A stretch of 35,528 bases of DNA from Candidatus Kuenenia stuttgartensis (lineage in GTDB: Bacteria; Planctomycetota; Planctomycetia; Planctomycetales; Planctomycetaceae): positions 1 to 35,528 of the forward strand of contig CAMAWN010000041.1 of assembly GCA_945861865.1 (NCBI GenBank). The letters are read 5' to 3'. Made by a program: the position numbers and the translations under genes. Shown one piece after another: positions 24,916 to 33,479 of this stretch (positions are counted from its first letter, which is position 1; each line of letters starts with the position of its first letter). Below the pieces are notes generated by a model, which was not told where the DNA came from, made no database searches, and saw only the letters and a list, made by a program, of their open reading frames with translations.

Positions 24916-25358
24916 GCGGTCGCTCCTTCCGGTCGAATGACAGGCGAGACGCCTGTCGCCACGGCAACGCCACGCTCTGCGATGCGCACCGAAACTGACT
25001 CCGCGCCGAGCATCTCGCGCAACCGATCTTCCCACGGCCAATCGCCGCGCCGTCGGCACGAGAACAGGTTGAACGTCGCCAAACCCGACTCCGGCCAGGT
25101 GTGGCAAGCCAGATGCGACTCGCTGAGCAAATAGAGTCCGGTAACACCACCCGGTTCTGGAAACTGTCGCCACAGCGGCTGCCCGACGACCTGCAATTCC
25201 AGTTCACGAACCGCGCGCTCGCAGACGACTCGCACTGAATTCAGCGTCCGCAACCGCTCGCGCGAGCAACCGCTCGCATCGACGATCCACTCGCACCCCG
25301 CACCTTCGAGAGCACGGTCGGTCTCGACCAATCCTTGTTCAACCAACGACGTCATCAT
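24912..25358 (-). CDS. speD: S-adenosylmethionine decarboxylase proenzyme
   Basis: A 148-aa pyruvoyl enzyme that makes decarboxylated SAM, the aminopropyl donor for polyamines. The self-cleavage motif is LSESHLACHTWPE: Ser81 becomes the pyruvoyl group, His86 aids processing and Cys101 is catalytic. The spacing (81, 86, 101) equals that of the Thermotoga enzyme (63, 68, 83). The N-terminal HW-type block appears as CEWIVDASGCSRERL. The tail VATGVSPVI is encoded by a palindromic repeat at 24939-24957 and lies beyond the normal enzyme core. Start 25358 or the adjacent ATG 25355; the ribosome-binding site is weak. It heads the operon, 141 bases after the flippase gene's stop codon, so a promoter may lie in that gap. 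Its stop overlaps the DUF4178 start. Confidence 0.93.
   Translation of the reverse strand: MMTSLVEQGLVETDRALEGAGCEWIVDASGCSRERLRTLNSVRVVCERAVRELELQVVGQPLWRQFPEPGGVTGLYLLSESHLACHTWPESGLATFNLFSCRRRGDWPWEDRLREMLGAESVSVRIAERGVAVATGVSPVIRPEGATA
24939..24957. repeat. Palindrome encoding the SpeD C-terminus
   Basis: GACAGGCG, loop AGA, CGCCTGTC: a perfect 8-bp stem inside speD. On the coding strand it encodes TGVSPV near the C-terminus, beyond the enzyme core. Confidence 0.65.
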
Positions 25359-25499
25359 GCGGCGTACTTCGTTGCTCCAAGAGTTTTCTTGCGTCCGTCC
25401 GTGACGCGGCCGGAAATTGGTGCGGGCATTAAATCAATCGCCAACTCCAGAGGAAAGCGAGTCGGACTGCTGGCTGGGAGTGGCAAAAGAATCTGGCGT

Positions 25500-26546
25500 T
25501 TACGTTGACGTGATCGGCACGTTCTCAGCGTTCGGCTTGGCATGCAACGCTTGGTTGATCTCGCGGCGTGCCGTCAAGTAGTAGCCCATGCCGACCAGAG
25601 CGATGGCCAGCGTGACGGCTCGATAGGCCAGGCAAGTCAAAATGCCTGTGCCGTCAGCGGCTCCGCTAAGTTTGTAGAGCGCGTTGACCGCCTCTTCCAA
25701 AAGCCCGACGCCACCGGGCGTGAGTGGCACGATTCCAGCCAACTCGGCCGCCGGGATGAAGAACAAGTGCTGAGCGTAGCTCGGCACGAACGACTCGCCA
25801 CTGATGGCTTTCGCGCTGAAGTAAAACGACGAGATTGTGCCGAAGTGTCCCACGACACTGATTCCCAACGCGACGAAAAGCGCACGCCGCTGCGATTGAT
25901 ACAGCCGCACCCCTTCGACCAATTCGGCGATCATGTGCCCGACGACTGGCAACCGTGCGAGATGCTGCCAGGCTCGCGAACGAGTCACTGCCGGAATCAG
26001 CATCAGCGTCAGCCCGACCAATCCGGCCGCGCTGCCAATGACCAACAAACCGACGACCGCTTTCAGTTCAGCTCGTTCGCGAATCTCGGCCCATTGCGGC
26101 CAAGCGGCCCAGGCTCCGATCAGAAAGAGTGCGAGCATTCCCAGAATCCGGTCCAACAGAACGGTCGCAACCGCCGTTGTGCGTCGGCCAGGTTGCTCTT
26201 TCGCAAGCAATGCGGCTTTGACCAAATCTCCTCCGACCGAGCCAGGCGCGACGAAGTTGAAGAGGTAGCCGATGAATCCCAGCCGCAAGGCATCGCGGAT
26301 TGTGAACACAAACCCCAACGCCTTGACCAGACAGAACCATCGCAGAAATGTCAGCACGATCGCACCGCCGCACAACGCGAGCGCCGTCACGAAGCTGGGC
26401 CAGTGCAGCGGTTGTTGTGTGATCTTTAGCAGCTTGTCCCAATGCCGACACAAAACAAACGTCAGCAACGCTGCCGCTAAGAGCCATTTGGCCCACGACC
26501 AATGTCGCCGCCAACCGGCGGATTCACCTGTACTGGATTCCGTCAC
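25500..26546 (-). CDS. Flippase-like / LPG synthase-type integral membrane protein
   Basis: A 348-aa protein of the lysylphosphatidylglycerol synthase transmembrane (AglD-like) family, with about eight helices and no soluble synthetase domain. Family marks are TFLRWFCLVKALGF, RLGFIGYLFNFVAPGSVGGDLVKAALLAKE, TTAVATVLLDRILGMLALF and the C-terminal IPAAELAGIVPLTPGGVGLLEEAVNALY. Members are thought to move lipids or lipid-linked groups across the membrane. The start is GTG 26546 with GAGGTG upstream. It is on the same strand as the polyamine-type operon, 141 bases upstream of speD, so co-transcription is possible but not shown. It is transcribed divergently from the hydrolase gene. Confidence 0.85.
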   Translation of the reverse strand: MTESSTGESAGWRRHWSWAKWLLAAALLTFVLCRHWDKLLKITQQPLHWPSFVTALALCGGAIVLTFLRWFCLVKALGFVFTIRDALRLGFIGYLFNFVAPGSVGGDLVKAALLAKEQPGRRTTAVATVLLDRILGMLALFLIGAWAAWPQWAEIRERAELKAVVGLLVIGSAAGLVGLTLMLIPAVTRSRAWQHLARLPVVGHMIAELVEGVRLYQSQRRALFVALGISVVGHFGTISSFYFSAKAISGESFVPSYAQHLFFIPAAELAGIVPLTPGGVGLLEEAVNALYKLSGAADGTGILTCLAYRAVTLAIALVGMGYYLTARREINQALHAKPNAENVPITST

Positions 26547-26918
26547 GGCGCTGTCACCTCACAGTTTTGAAGGCATTGTCGTCTCAACGTCGGACGACTG
26601 GAACAGTCCGAACCTGCGGCGAGTGACTTCGGTGCGATCCGTTTGATCGTCAGAACCGCACCGGTCTGTTTGCTGTGAGTGTTGTGGTTTGGCAACACGC
26701 TTCAAATTGCGAGCTATGTTGCTGACGGTGACGGTTCCGACGGTGGCTTGGTTGCTGCTGCCGATTTCGTCGGCGCGACTGGCAAAAAGTGCTTGTACGC
26801 TGCCCTCGGCAATCGGTGGGAAACTCGCCGCCGAGACCGTGTCTTCGTCGATAACTAGAGCGTTTGAAACCAGAAGGATGCTGGTGACGCTCGCAAACGG
26901 ATAGCCTGAGTCACATCC
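26547..26918. other. Divergent promoter region with a doubtful small frame
   Basis: About 370 bases between the divergent flippase and hydrolase genes. A frame from 26716 to 26904 (plus) would encode ~62 aa with a hydrophobic start (MLLTVTVPTVAWLLLP), but it has no clear ribosome-binding site or recognisable family. A short hairpin GTGTTG / CAACAC sits at 26679-26698. Otherwise I see nothing definite. Confidence 0.35.
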
Positions 26919-28427
26919 ATGCTGCTCTCACAACAACGTATCGCTCCCTGGATGATCTGGTTCTTGGCGGCACTGGCTTCGCTCGTGTGTCTGCCGAGAT
27001 TGCTCGGCAAAGAGTCGATCGTGCGACAGGTTGTTGCCAAGCGACCGAGCGCGGTCCTGACTGGCATCACGCCGCTGCCCGACGAACCGGTCAAGCAAGA
27101 GGTCTCGACCTCGGACGAGCTGAAGATGCTCGTTCCGCCGGTGAGTGGACTCAAAAAAAGGGTTCCGACCGCCGAAAAAGCCGTCGCCGATTTGGAAACA
27201 GAGGTCGCTCCGCAGACTGAAGTACCGATCGCGTCCGTTCGATTTTCCAATGTCGCGTTCGAAGAGACTCCGGTGGAGCCTTCGCTTCCAAAGATCGTCC
27301 TCGCTCCGGCGACGTTGGGTGACTCGATCATCGAAGAAGCCCTGCCCGGTCAGCCACCGGCCGGCCAATTCGAAGCGGCTCAGCCGAAGCCGGAATTGCC
27401 GCACACGACGCTGAAGTTCGCTCCGCTCGAAGAAGAGCCGGCACCGAAATTGGCCGTGCCGCCGATTCCGGAACGGCACACTCCGATCGCTGCGCCCGGT
27501 CTCGCGGTGAAGTACTGGATCGTCAGCACTCGCGGCTGCCGTCAGTCGCATCACAAGTGCGGACTCAATTGCCGGTTCACCTGCCACGCAGTCACCGAGG
27601 ATTGTCAGTGCGTCCCGGTTTGCTTCGAGCAATTGATCGCCGGACAGATTCCTGGTGCTCCGACTTGTGTGCTGACGCATGGCAGCTTCACGCGAATGGA
27701 CGATGTTTGGGAGGACTCTGAATGCACGTATTGCTGGCTGCGTGGAGCGTGTCCTCAAGTGCCGCTGAACTTCATCTACTTCACGTGGCCCAGCGAAGGA
27801 CCATTCGCGGTGGTGCCGAACAACCCATTCTCGACGGTGATTCCGTGTCTTGATTTCGGAGTCTTGGGACGCCGTGCGGAACTGAACGGCTTCTATTTGG
27901 CCGACCTGATTGGCTCGCTGCCCGGCCCCACAACGGTCAGCTTGATTGGACACAGCCTGGGAGCGAGAACCGTTGCCAGCAGTCTGCATCTGCTGGGTGG
28001 TGGGACGGTTCATGGTCAAGCTCGCTGGAACCCAGCGGACTGCGGACACCGCATTCGCGTTGTTCTGGCGGCGGCCGCCATCGAACACGACTGGCTCAAT
28101 CCCGGCGATCGTTATGGCTGCGCGCTCAACCGAGCCGAATGTCTGCTCAACCTTCGCAACGAATGCGATTTTGCATTGGCGTTGTACCCGCTCAGAAAGC
28201 CCTTCTCAGGCCGCGCACTGGCTCGCGCCGGATTCACGAGCAAGGACCAACGAAAACTGGGCGATCGACTGGTGCAAGTTTCCGAATTGGACGTCGCGCC
28301 GGTGATCGGCAAAGGCCACGGCTGGCCCAGCTACTGCCGACAGCCGGGAATCGCCGCCGCCGTGTCGCCTTACGTCTACTTTGAAGCAGCGCAAGGTGTT
28401 GTGCAGAGCACGGGATTGCCTCGCTGA
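26919..28427 (+). CDS. Membrane-anchored alpha/beta hydrolase with Cys-rich segment
   Basis: A 502-aa protein. The N-terminus has a membrane helix (about residues 10-29, PWMIWFLAALASLVCLPRLL), then a long Pro/Glu-rich linker (~30-190), a cysteine cluster (207, 214, 218, 222, 229, 231, 235, in GCRQSHHKCGLNCRFTCH and onward), and an alpha/beta hydrolase domain. The nucleophile elbow GHSLGAR places Ser346, and the entry FIYFTWPSEG and LADLIGSLPGPTTVSLIGHS match DUF900-like hydrolases. The catalytic acid and His are probably in the C-terminal part (a candidate is His at KGHGWPSY). The substrate is unknown. Export through an anchor plus a Cys cluster suggests a disulfide-stabilised or metal-binding envelope enzyme. 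It precedes the ABC exporter gene on the same strand by 98 bases. Confidence 0.75.
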   Translation: MLLSQQRIAPWMIWFLAALASLVCLPRLLGKESIVRQVVAKRPSAVLTGITPLPDEPVKQEVSTSDELKMLVPPVSGLKKRVPTAEKAVADLETEVAPQTEVPIASVRFSNVAFEETPVEPSLPKIVLAPATLGDSIIEEALPGQPPAGQFEAAQPKPELPHTTLKFAPLEEEPAPKLAVPPIPERHTPIAAPGLAVKYWIVSTRGCRQSHHKCGLNCRFTCHAVTEDCQCVPVCFEQLIAGQIPGAPTCVLTHGSFTRMDDVWEDSECTYCWLRGACPQVPLNFIYFTWPSEGPFAVVPNNPFSTVIPCLDFGVLGRRAELNGFYLADLIGSLPGPTTVSLIGHSLGARTVASSLHLLGGGTVHGQARWNPADCGHRIRVVLAAAAIEHDWLNPGDRYGCALNRAECLLNLRNECDFALALYPLRKPFSGRALARAGFTSKDQRKLGDRLVQVSELDVAPVIGKGHGWPSYCRQPGIAAAVSPYVYFEAAQGVVQSTGLPR

Positions 28428-28525
28428 ATTCGTCTGGACACTCAGCCGCCAATCGGGCTGTAATCCCCCCTTCAATCCGGTCGCCGGAGGTGCGCCGGGA
28501 GTGTCGCTTCAAGGATGAATTCGCT

Positions 28526-30712
28526 GTGCAACAATTCGCGAGACTGCTGCCGTACCTCTGGCAACACCGTTGGAAGCTGTATTTATCGACGGCGTTCGCG
28601 CTGGTTGTCGCTCTGTTGTGGGCGGCCACGCTGTCGTTGACCTTTCTGGTCGTGAAGGTGCTGCTGCAAGACCAAAGCCTCCAGCAGTACGTCGGAGACG
28701 AAGTCAAGAACTGCGAAGTTGAGATCGACAAACGTCAGCGTGAGCTCGACGAACTGGATCGACAATTGGAAGCCCGTGCGTTTGGGGCCCTCTCGGATGG
28801 AACGGTGCCCGTTTCCGAAAAAGAACTTCGTCGCGGCCAAGATCGTGTCGCCCGAAAACTCAGCTCGGCCACGCATCGGCTGGTCGCATTTCGCTGGATT
28901 CAGCGGCATGTGATGCCGTTGATTCCGAACGATCAATTCAAGACCTACGCCGTGATCCTCTTCATCTTGGTGATTGGGACGACTGCCAAAGGAACTGCGG
29001 TCTTCATTCAAGAGGTGCTGGTCGGAAGCGTGGTCGAATTGACGGTCATGACGCTGCGGAAGGATTGTTTCCGACACGCGCTGAAATTGGACTATCAGAC
29101 GCTGATGCGGCACGGGAAACCGGAATTGATGTCGCGGTTCACCAATGACATCAGCGTGGCGGCGGACGGCTTGAATCTGCTCGGCGGGCGAATCGTGCGC
29201 GAGCCGCTCAAGGCCTTTGCCTGTATCTTCGTGGCATTCTTTGTGAGTTGGCAGTTGACCCTGCTGTCGATGGTGTGCGTGCCAGTGATGGCGGTGATCT
29301 TTCACCGTTACGGCCTGCTGTTGAAGCGAGCCAGCCATCACATGATGGAGCGGATGTCGCGCATCTACAAATCGCTGGAGGAGACCTTCGACGGGCTGAA
29401 AGTCGTGATCGCTTTCAACGGCGATAGGCGGCATCGGAAGCGATTTCACTACGAGAACAAAGATTACTACCACCAGGCCATGAAAGTCGTGCAGATTGAT
29501 TCGCTGACCAGTCCGACCACGGAGTTGCTCCTGACGCTCGCGGTCTGCGTGTCGTTGTTGCCGGGAGCGTACTTGGTGCTCCGCCACGAAGACTCGATCT
29601 GGGGCATCAAGCTGGCTGCTGAGCCGTTGCTGATCGAGGACTTGTCGTGGTTCTACGCCTTGTTGGCCGGCACGCTCGACCCGGTGCGGAAGCTGTCGTC
29701 GATTTACTCAAAGCTCAAACGCACCTCCGCCGCGACCGAACGCATCTTTCAAGTGCTCGATTGGCAGCCGGCGTTGAAGCTCACTGAACAACCGCAGCCA
29801 ATGCCGCGTCATTCGCAGTCGATTGTCTTCAAAAAAGTCTCGTTCCAATACGACTCGGATGGCATCGACCGGCCGAACGCGCTCACGGATGTGACGCTCA
29901 AAGTCGCGGCGGGTGAGGTCATCGTCGTCGTCGGCGAGAACGGCAGCGGAAAATCGACGCTGGTCAATCTGCTGCCAAGGTTCTACGACCCGAATTCCGG
30001 CTCGGTGCTGATTGACGGCGTCGACATTCGCAACGTGCGTCTGCGCGACTTGCGCTGCCAGATCGGTGTGGTCACACAAGAGACACTGCTGTTCGACGAG
30101 TCGATCTACGAAAACATCCGTTACGGCAATCCCGGTGCCACTCACGCCGAGGTGTTTGCCGCCGCTGAAAAGGCCCGTGTGCCGCAGTTCTTCGATCAAC
30201 TCCCGGAAGGCTTCTCGACACGTGTCGGTCCGCGCGGCAGCCAGCTCTCAGGAGGGCAACGGCAACGAGTCGCGTTGGCTCGCGCGCTGCTGATTGATCC
30301 GACGATTCTGATTCTGGACGAAGCCACGTCCGCCGTGGACGCGCAGAGCGAGTTGATGATTCATCAATGCCTGGGGGACTTCGTCAAAGGCCGGACGGTG
30401 TTTCTCATTACCCATGCGGTGAAACCCGAAATACTGGAATTCGTCTCGCGGATCGTGGTCATGGAACAGGGTCAGCTTCTCGCCGTCGGACCGCATGACG
30501 AATTGCTGCAATCGTGCCCAGCGTATCAGCGGCTTTTTTGTGCTCAGTCTTCAGGCCGAGCTGGCGACAACCTGCCAGAGTTTCGCATCGACTTGCCGGC
30601 AGTTGCCCACGCCGACTCGGATGCCTCGCCACCGATCGAGTCGCCGCACGTCATCAAATTCGCGCCTGCGAGCAACACGGCACCGATCGAAGCGCTTCGG
30701 AAAGCGACCTGA
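28526..30712 (+). CDS. ABC exporter, fused membrane and ATPase domains (MsbA-like)
   Basis: A 728-aa half-transporter that would work as a dimer. The N-terminal membrane domain has six helices, and between helices 1 and 2 (about residues 50-130) lies a long charged coiled-coil insert (EVEIDKRQRELDELDRQLEA, RRGQDRVARKLSSATHRL), not usual in MsbA. The ATPase domain has Walker A GENGSGKST (~470), signature LSGGQRQR (~573), Walker B ILILDEATSAVD (~593) and the switch His in LITHAVK (~628). The tail is rich in Ala and Pro. I prefer GTG 28526, which has AAGGA upstream; GTG 28490 has GGAGG directly abutting it. Export of lipid or a lipid-linked molecule is the likely role, but the substrate is not readable. 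Confidence 0.88.
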   Translation: MQQFARLLPYLWQHRWKLYLSTAFALVVALLWAATLSLTFLVVKVLLQDQSLQQYVGDEVKNCEVEIDKRQRELDELDRQLEARAFGALSDGTVPVSEKELRRGQDRVARKLSSATHRLVAFRWIQRHVMPLIPNDQFKTYAVILFILVIGTTAKGTAVFIQEVLVGSVVELTVMTLRKDCFRHALKLDYQTLMRHGKPELMSRFTNDISVAADGLNLLGGRIVREPLKAFACIFVAFFVSWQLTLLSMVCVPVMAVIFHRYGLLLKRASHHMMERMSRIYKSLEETFDGLKVVIAFNGDRRHRKRFHYENKDYYHQAMKVVQIDSLTSPTTELLLTLAVCVSLLPGAYLVLRHEDSIWGIKLAAEPLLIEDLSWFYALLAGTLDPVRKLSSIYSKLKRTSAATERIFQVLDWQPALKLTEQPQPMPRHSQSIVFKKVSFQYDSDGIDRPNALTDVTLKVAAGEVIVVVGENGSGKSTLVNLLPRFYDPNSGSVLIDGVDIRNVRLRDLRCQIGVVTQETLLFDESIYENIRYGNPGATHAEVFAAAEKARVPQFFDQLPEGFSTRVGPRGSQLSGGQRQRVALARALLIDPTILILDEATSAVDAQSELMIHQCLGDFVKGRTVFLITHAVKPEILEFVSRIVVMEQGQLLAVGPHDELLQSCPAYQRLFCAQSSGRAGDNLPEFRIDLPAVAHADSDASPPIESPHVIKFAPASNTAPIEALRKAT

Positions 30713-30752
30713 GTCGGCATGGCTCGTGCGTCGCCGAGTTCCGTGCGGAAGT

Positions 30753-32903
30753 CTACTGTGATGTCCGCCGTTCGCTCAGGCGAGCGCACACGGCTTGCAA
30801 CTCCGTTCGCAGGACTTCCTGAAGTTCTGGGCGAAAGGACATGCCGTACCGCGTGGCGGCATAACGGAGATACCACTCGGCCGCATCCTGCAAATTGGGA
30901 CGCAATGGCGTGGCGAGGCGTAGCCGCTCAGCAAACTGATGCAAAGTCTCATGAGTGGCACGTTCGAGATCGAGCCGTCGCAACCGGCGATCCAACTCTT
31001 CCAGCAAGCGACGCAACTCGATCACCGCAGGCTCCAGCGGACCTGACTCGCTGGTCCGGCGAGTGAACCGCAACTTCCGAACCGCTAAGAACAGTAATCC
31101 ACCAGTCATCACAGCGCCTGGAATCGTGTTCAACAAGCTCAGGAAGGACAGCTTCAACGCCAGCCACTTGCTGGACCAGCCTTCGCCGGCCAGCGCCGTA
31201 CGAATCATCTGACCGCGCAGAGTCAGCTCATCCCACAACTGCCACAGGCCAAACGTCGTGATGGTTGCGGGCGTGTGATCTGCCGGAGTCGAGTCCACGA
31301 TCACCCAGCCTTCGTCGGGCAAGTAGGCTTCGACCCAAGCGTGAGCGGTCCGCTGCCTCACGACCCAGTATTTTCCCAACAGGTTGTATTCTCCTCCGGC
31401 ATAACCGGTGACGTAACGGCAGGGGATGCCCCCGATTCGCAGCAGCACGGCCGTGCCGCTGGCAAAGAACTCGCAGTTCGCCGCCGGTTTCTCGAGCAAG
31501 AAGTGCAACATGGGATCGACCATCGGTGGGATCTCGATGTTGGTCGAATAGCGGTATTTTGCGAAGTGATTTTGAATCGCCGTGATTTTGTCGCTCGGCG
31601 TTTTGCAGCCGGCGAACACCTGTGTCGCGAGTTGCAAAAGTTTTTGGTTCGTGGTCAACCGATCGGGAAGATGTCGCAACTTCACCTTGGCGGTCATGGT
31701 GGCCAGCCGATCCAATTCCCACGGCATTCCGGCTTCCCACAACATCGGTTGAATGATCGGTTCGATGGGATGGAGTTCGGATGGATCGGGCACCCAGGCT
31801 GTGAGGCTGACCTCCGTCGGCAAGTTGTCCGCGCCGACCACGCTGTGACGATCGAAGTTCAAGACGTCGATCGGAGTTTCTAACTGCGACGTGGTCAACG
31901 GCAGGAACGTAAACCGGTCCATGGACGGTGCTCGCCAAATCGTGACCGGCCGCAGATTGTTCGCGGAATTCTCACGCAGCAGAAATACGGACTGTGACGG
32001 ACGCTGCGCGCGAACCGCTGGATCGAACCGATTCGGTATCGGCAATGGCCTCCGGTTGCGGCTGACGGGAATCCAGTCGCTGTGCGACTCCCAACCGCGA
32101 AACGTATAGCGTTCAAAGACCGCGCCGCGCAAGTAGCCCGGCGGTCGATCCGAGATGACTCGCACAGCGATTTCTTCGTCCAGCGACGAACGCAGCAACT
32201 GGATCGATCCCAACGGAGCATGCCCCGAAAATCCAATCAGGACATTCTGCCGTGCCGTTGTGGGACGTGTTCCGGAACCGCGCAAAAAATGGTCGATCTC
32301 TGACCATTTCTCCAAGAGCCATGCATTGCCGGCACGAGTGCTCACCACGCAAACGACCAGCACGGCCACGCTCGCCGCCGGACGGACCCAGCGAGCCGAA
32401 CGTGACAGCGGTTCCTGACGTCGCCGCGCCAGCGAGTAATACGCGCAGGAAAGTCCGACCAACGCCAACGTCGCTCGCTGATGCATGCGCCGCATGCGAC
32501 CTGTTTTCGAGAGTTGCACGTCTCCCAAACAGATAAAAACCATGACCGCCAGCAACGGCAGATAGACCGGCATCGGACGGTCAGGACGGCTGGCCCACAA
32601 TCGAGTTACCTGCACGAGCAAGAAGAACTGAGCCGCCGCATGCACCAGCGGATAGTTCAGGATGGTGGTCATTGTCGGCGGTTCATACGGCGCGAGGTTC
32701 CACTGCAATGCGCAACCGATCGCGAGCACCAAGTCGATCCAGGGCAAAGACGCCGCAGAGACTTGCCACCGATGTCGCCACCACACCGCCGGCGAACTGA
32801 TCACAGCCACCAGAATCGGAAACACAATCGTTTCCGACATGTACCAGAACATCGCCGCTTGCAGCAGAATGATCAGCCAGGCGATCCCAGCTTGGCGATT
32901 CAT
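30753..32903 (-). CDS. Membrane transglutaminase-like protein (TgpA type)
   Basis: A 716-aa protein. The N-terminal ~230 residues contain several membrane helices (AGIAWLIILLQAAMFWYM, IVFPILVAVISSP, VHAAAQFFLLVQVTRLW), followed by an extracytoplasmic region and a transglutaminase-like core: Cys in ANCEFFASGTAVLLRIGGIPCRYVTGY (~477), His in RQRTAHAWVEAYLPDEGW (~520) and Asp in VIVDSTPADH (~535). A further membrane helix (TGGLLFLAVRKL) and a helical cytoplasmic tail follow. This is the layout of the TgpA family (DUF3488 plus transglutaminase plus C-terminal domain). Such genes usually follow MoxR ATPase and DUF58 genes; neither is here. ATG 32903 is preferred over the open frame running into transposase remnants. 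It is convergent with the ABC exporter gene, 40 bases apart. Confidence 0.85.
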   Translation of the reverse strand: MNRQAGIAWLIILLQAAMFWYMSETIVFPILVAVISSPAVWWRHRWQVSAASLPWIDLVLAIGCALQWNLAPYEPPTMTTILNYPLVHAAAQFFLLVQVTRLWASRPDRPMPVYLPLLAVMVFICLGDVQLSKTGRMRRMHQRATLALVGLSCAYYSLARRRQEPLSRSARWVRPAASVAVLVVCVVSTRAGNAWLLEKWSEIDHFLRGSGTRPTTARQNVLIGFSGHAPLGSIQLLRSSLDEEIAVRVISDRPPGYLRGAVFERYTFRGWESHSDWIPVSRNRRPLPIPNRFDPAVRAQRPSQSVFLLRENSANNLRPVTIWRAPSMDRFTFLPLTTSQLETPIDVLNFDRHSVVGADNLPTEVSLTAWVPDPSELHPIEPIIQPMLWEAGMPWELDRLATMTAKVKLRHLPDRLTTNQKLLQLATQVFAGCKTPSDKITAIQNHFAKYRYSTNIEIPPMVDPMLHFLLEKPAANCEFFASGTAVLLRIGGIPCRYVTGYAGGEYNLLGKYWVVRQRTAHAWVEAYLPDEGWVIVDSTPADHTPATITTFGLWQLWDELTLRGQMIRTALAGEGWSSKWLALKLSFLSLLNTIPGAVMTGGLLFLAVRKLRFTRRTSESGPLEPAVIELRRLLEELDRRLRRLDLERATHETLHQFAERLRLATPLRPNLQDAAEWYLRYAATRYGMSFRPELQEVLRTELQAVCARLSERRTSQ

Positions 32904-33026
32904 GGTACGGACTTCATGACGGGACGTGGAAAGCACATCGCCGATCATTCTGCCGAATGCACGCAGGGGGTGACAGGGTAAAGCGGCGAAATCGCCACTG
33001 CCGGTGAGCGAACGGGCGCGGCGTTG

Positions 33027-33440
33027 ATGGCACAGATTCGCGAGTTCCACGCGGGTCATCACGCGAGTGCCTCGGGAACTGCGAGCTCGCGGCGAACTGG
33101 TCAACGAGAAGACGGTGGCGAAGGTGATGCGTGAGGCCGGTCGATGTCGGAGCGGATCGACCGTCGGCTGGTGGTCGATGCGTTGGAGATGGCCATCTCG
33201 CGTGAACTCCTCGTGTCCTCGAACGATTCTGTGGCGGGTCTGATCGCACACTCGGATCGCGGCGTGCAATACGCCAGCGAGCAATCTCCAGGAGTGCTCA
33301 CGTAACACGAGATCGAATGCCGCTGAGCCGCCGTACCAATTGCTGGGACAACGCTCTGGCCGAGAGCTTCTTCGCGACGCTCATGAAGGAGTTGGTGCAT
33401 CACGAATCGTATGCGACTCGCGCGGCCGCCCGCGCGATCC
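33027..33440 (+). pseudogene. Decayed IS3-family transposase (OrfB) remnant
   Basis: Pieces of an IS3-type integrase-like transposase occur in order on the plus strand but in different frames: IREFHAGHH near 33038, then PRELRARGELVNEKTVAKV, then DRRLVVDALEMAISREL and HSDRGVQYAS (one catalytic Asp), and finally RRTNCWDNALAESFFATL (the catalytic Glu) with KELVHHESYATR. Homology ends near 33440. The region carrying the first catalytic Asp is deleted and there are at least two frameshifts, so it cannot be active. It lies upstream of the transglutaminase gene, in the reverse direction. Confidence 0.8.
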
Positions 33441-33479
33441 TTCAGCGAGATGCTGCAAAAGACCCTGACCGGCTACCCA

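Noticed and set aside
16427..25358. Search for a CRISPR array or antiviral system in the minus-strand gene block.
   Set aside because: No regularly spaced direct repeats were seen, and no nuclease, helicase or reverse transcriptase motifs occur in the proteins.
25355..25543. A 62-aa minus-strand frame between the flippase and speD genes.
   Set aside because: Overlaps the flippase 3' end, is Arg/Pro-rich, and has no ribosome-binding site.
26928..28088. A 386-aa minus-strand frame over the hydrolase gene.
   Set aside because: Arg-rich shadow; the plus strand has GHSLGA and a membrane anchor.
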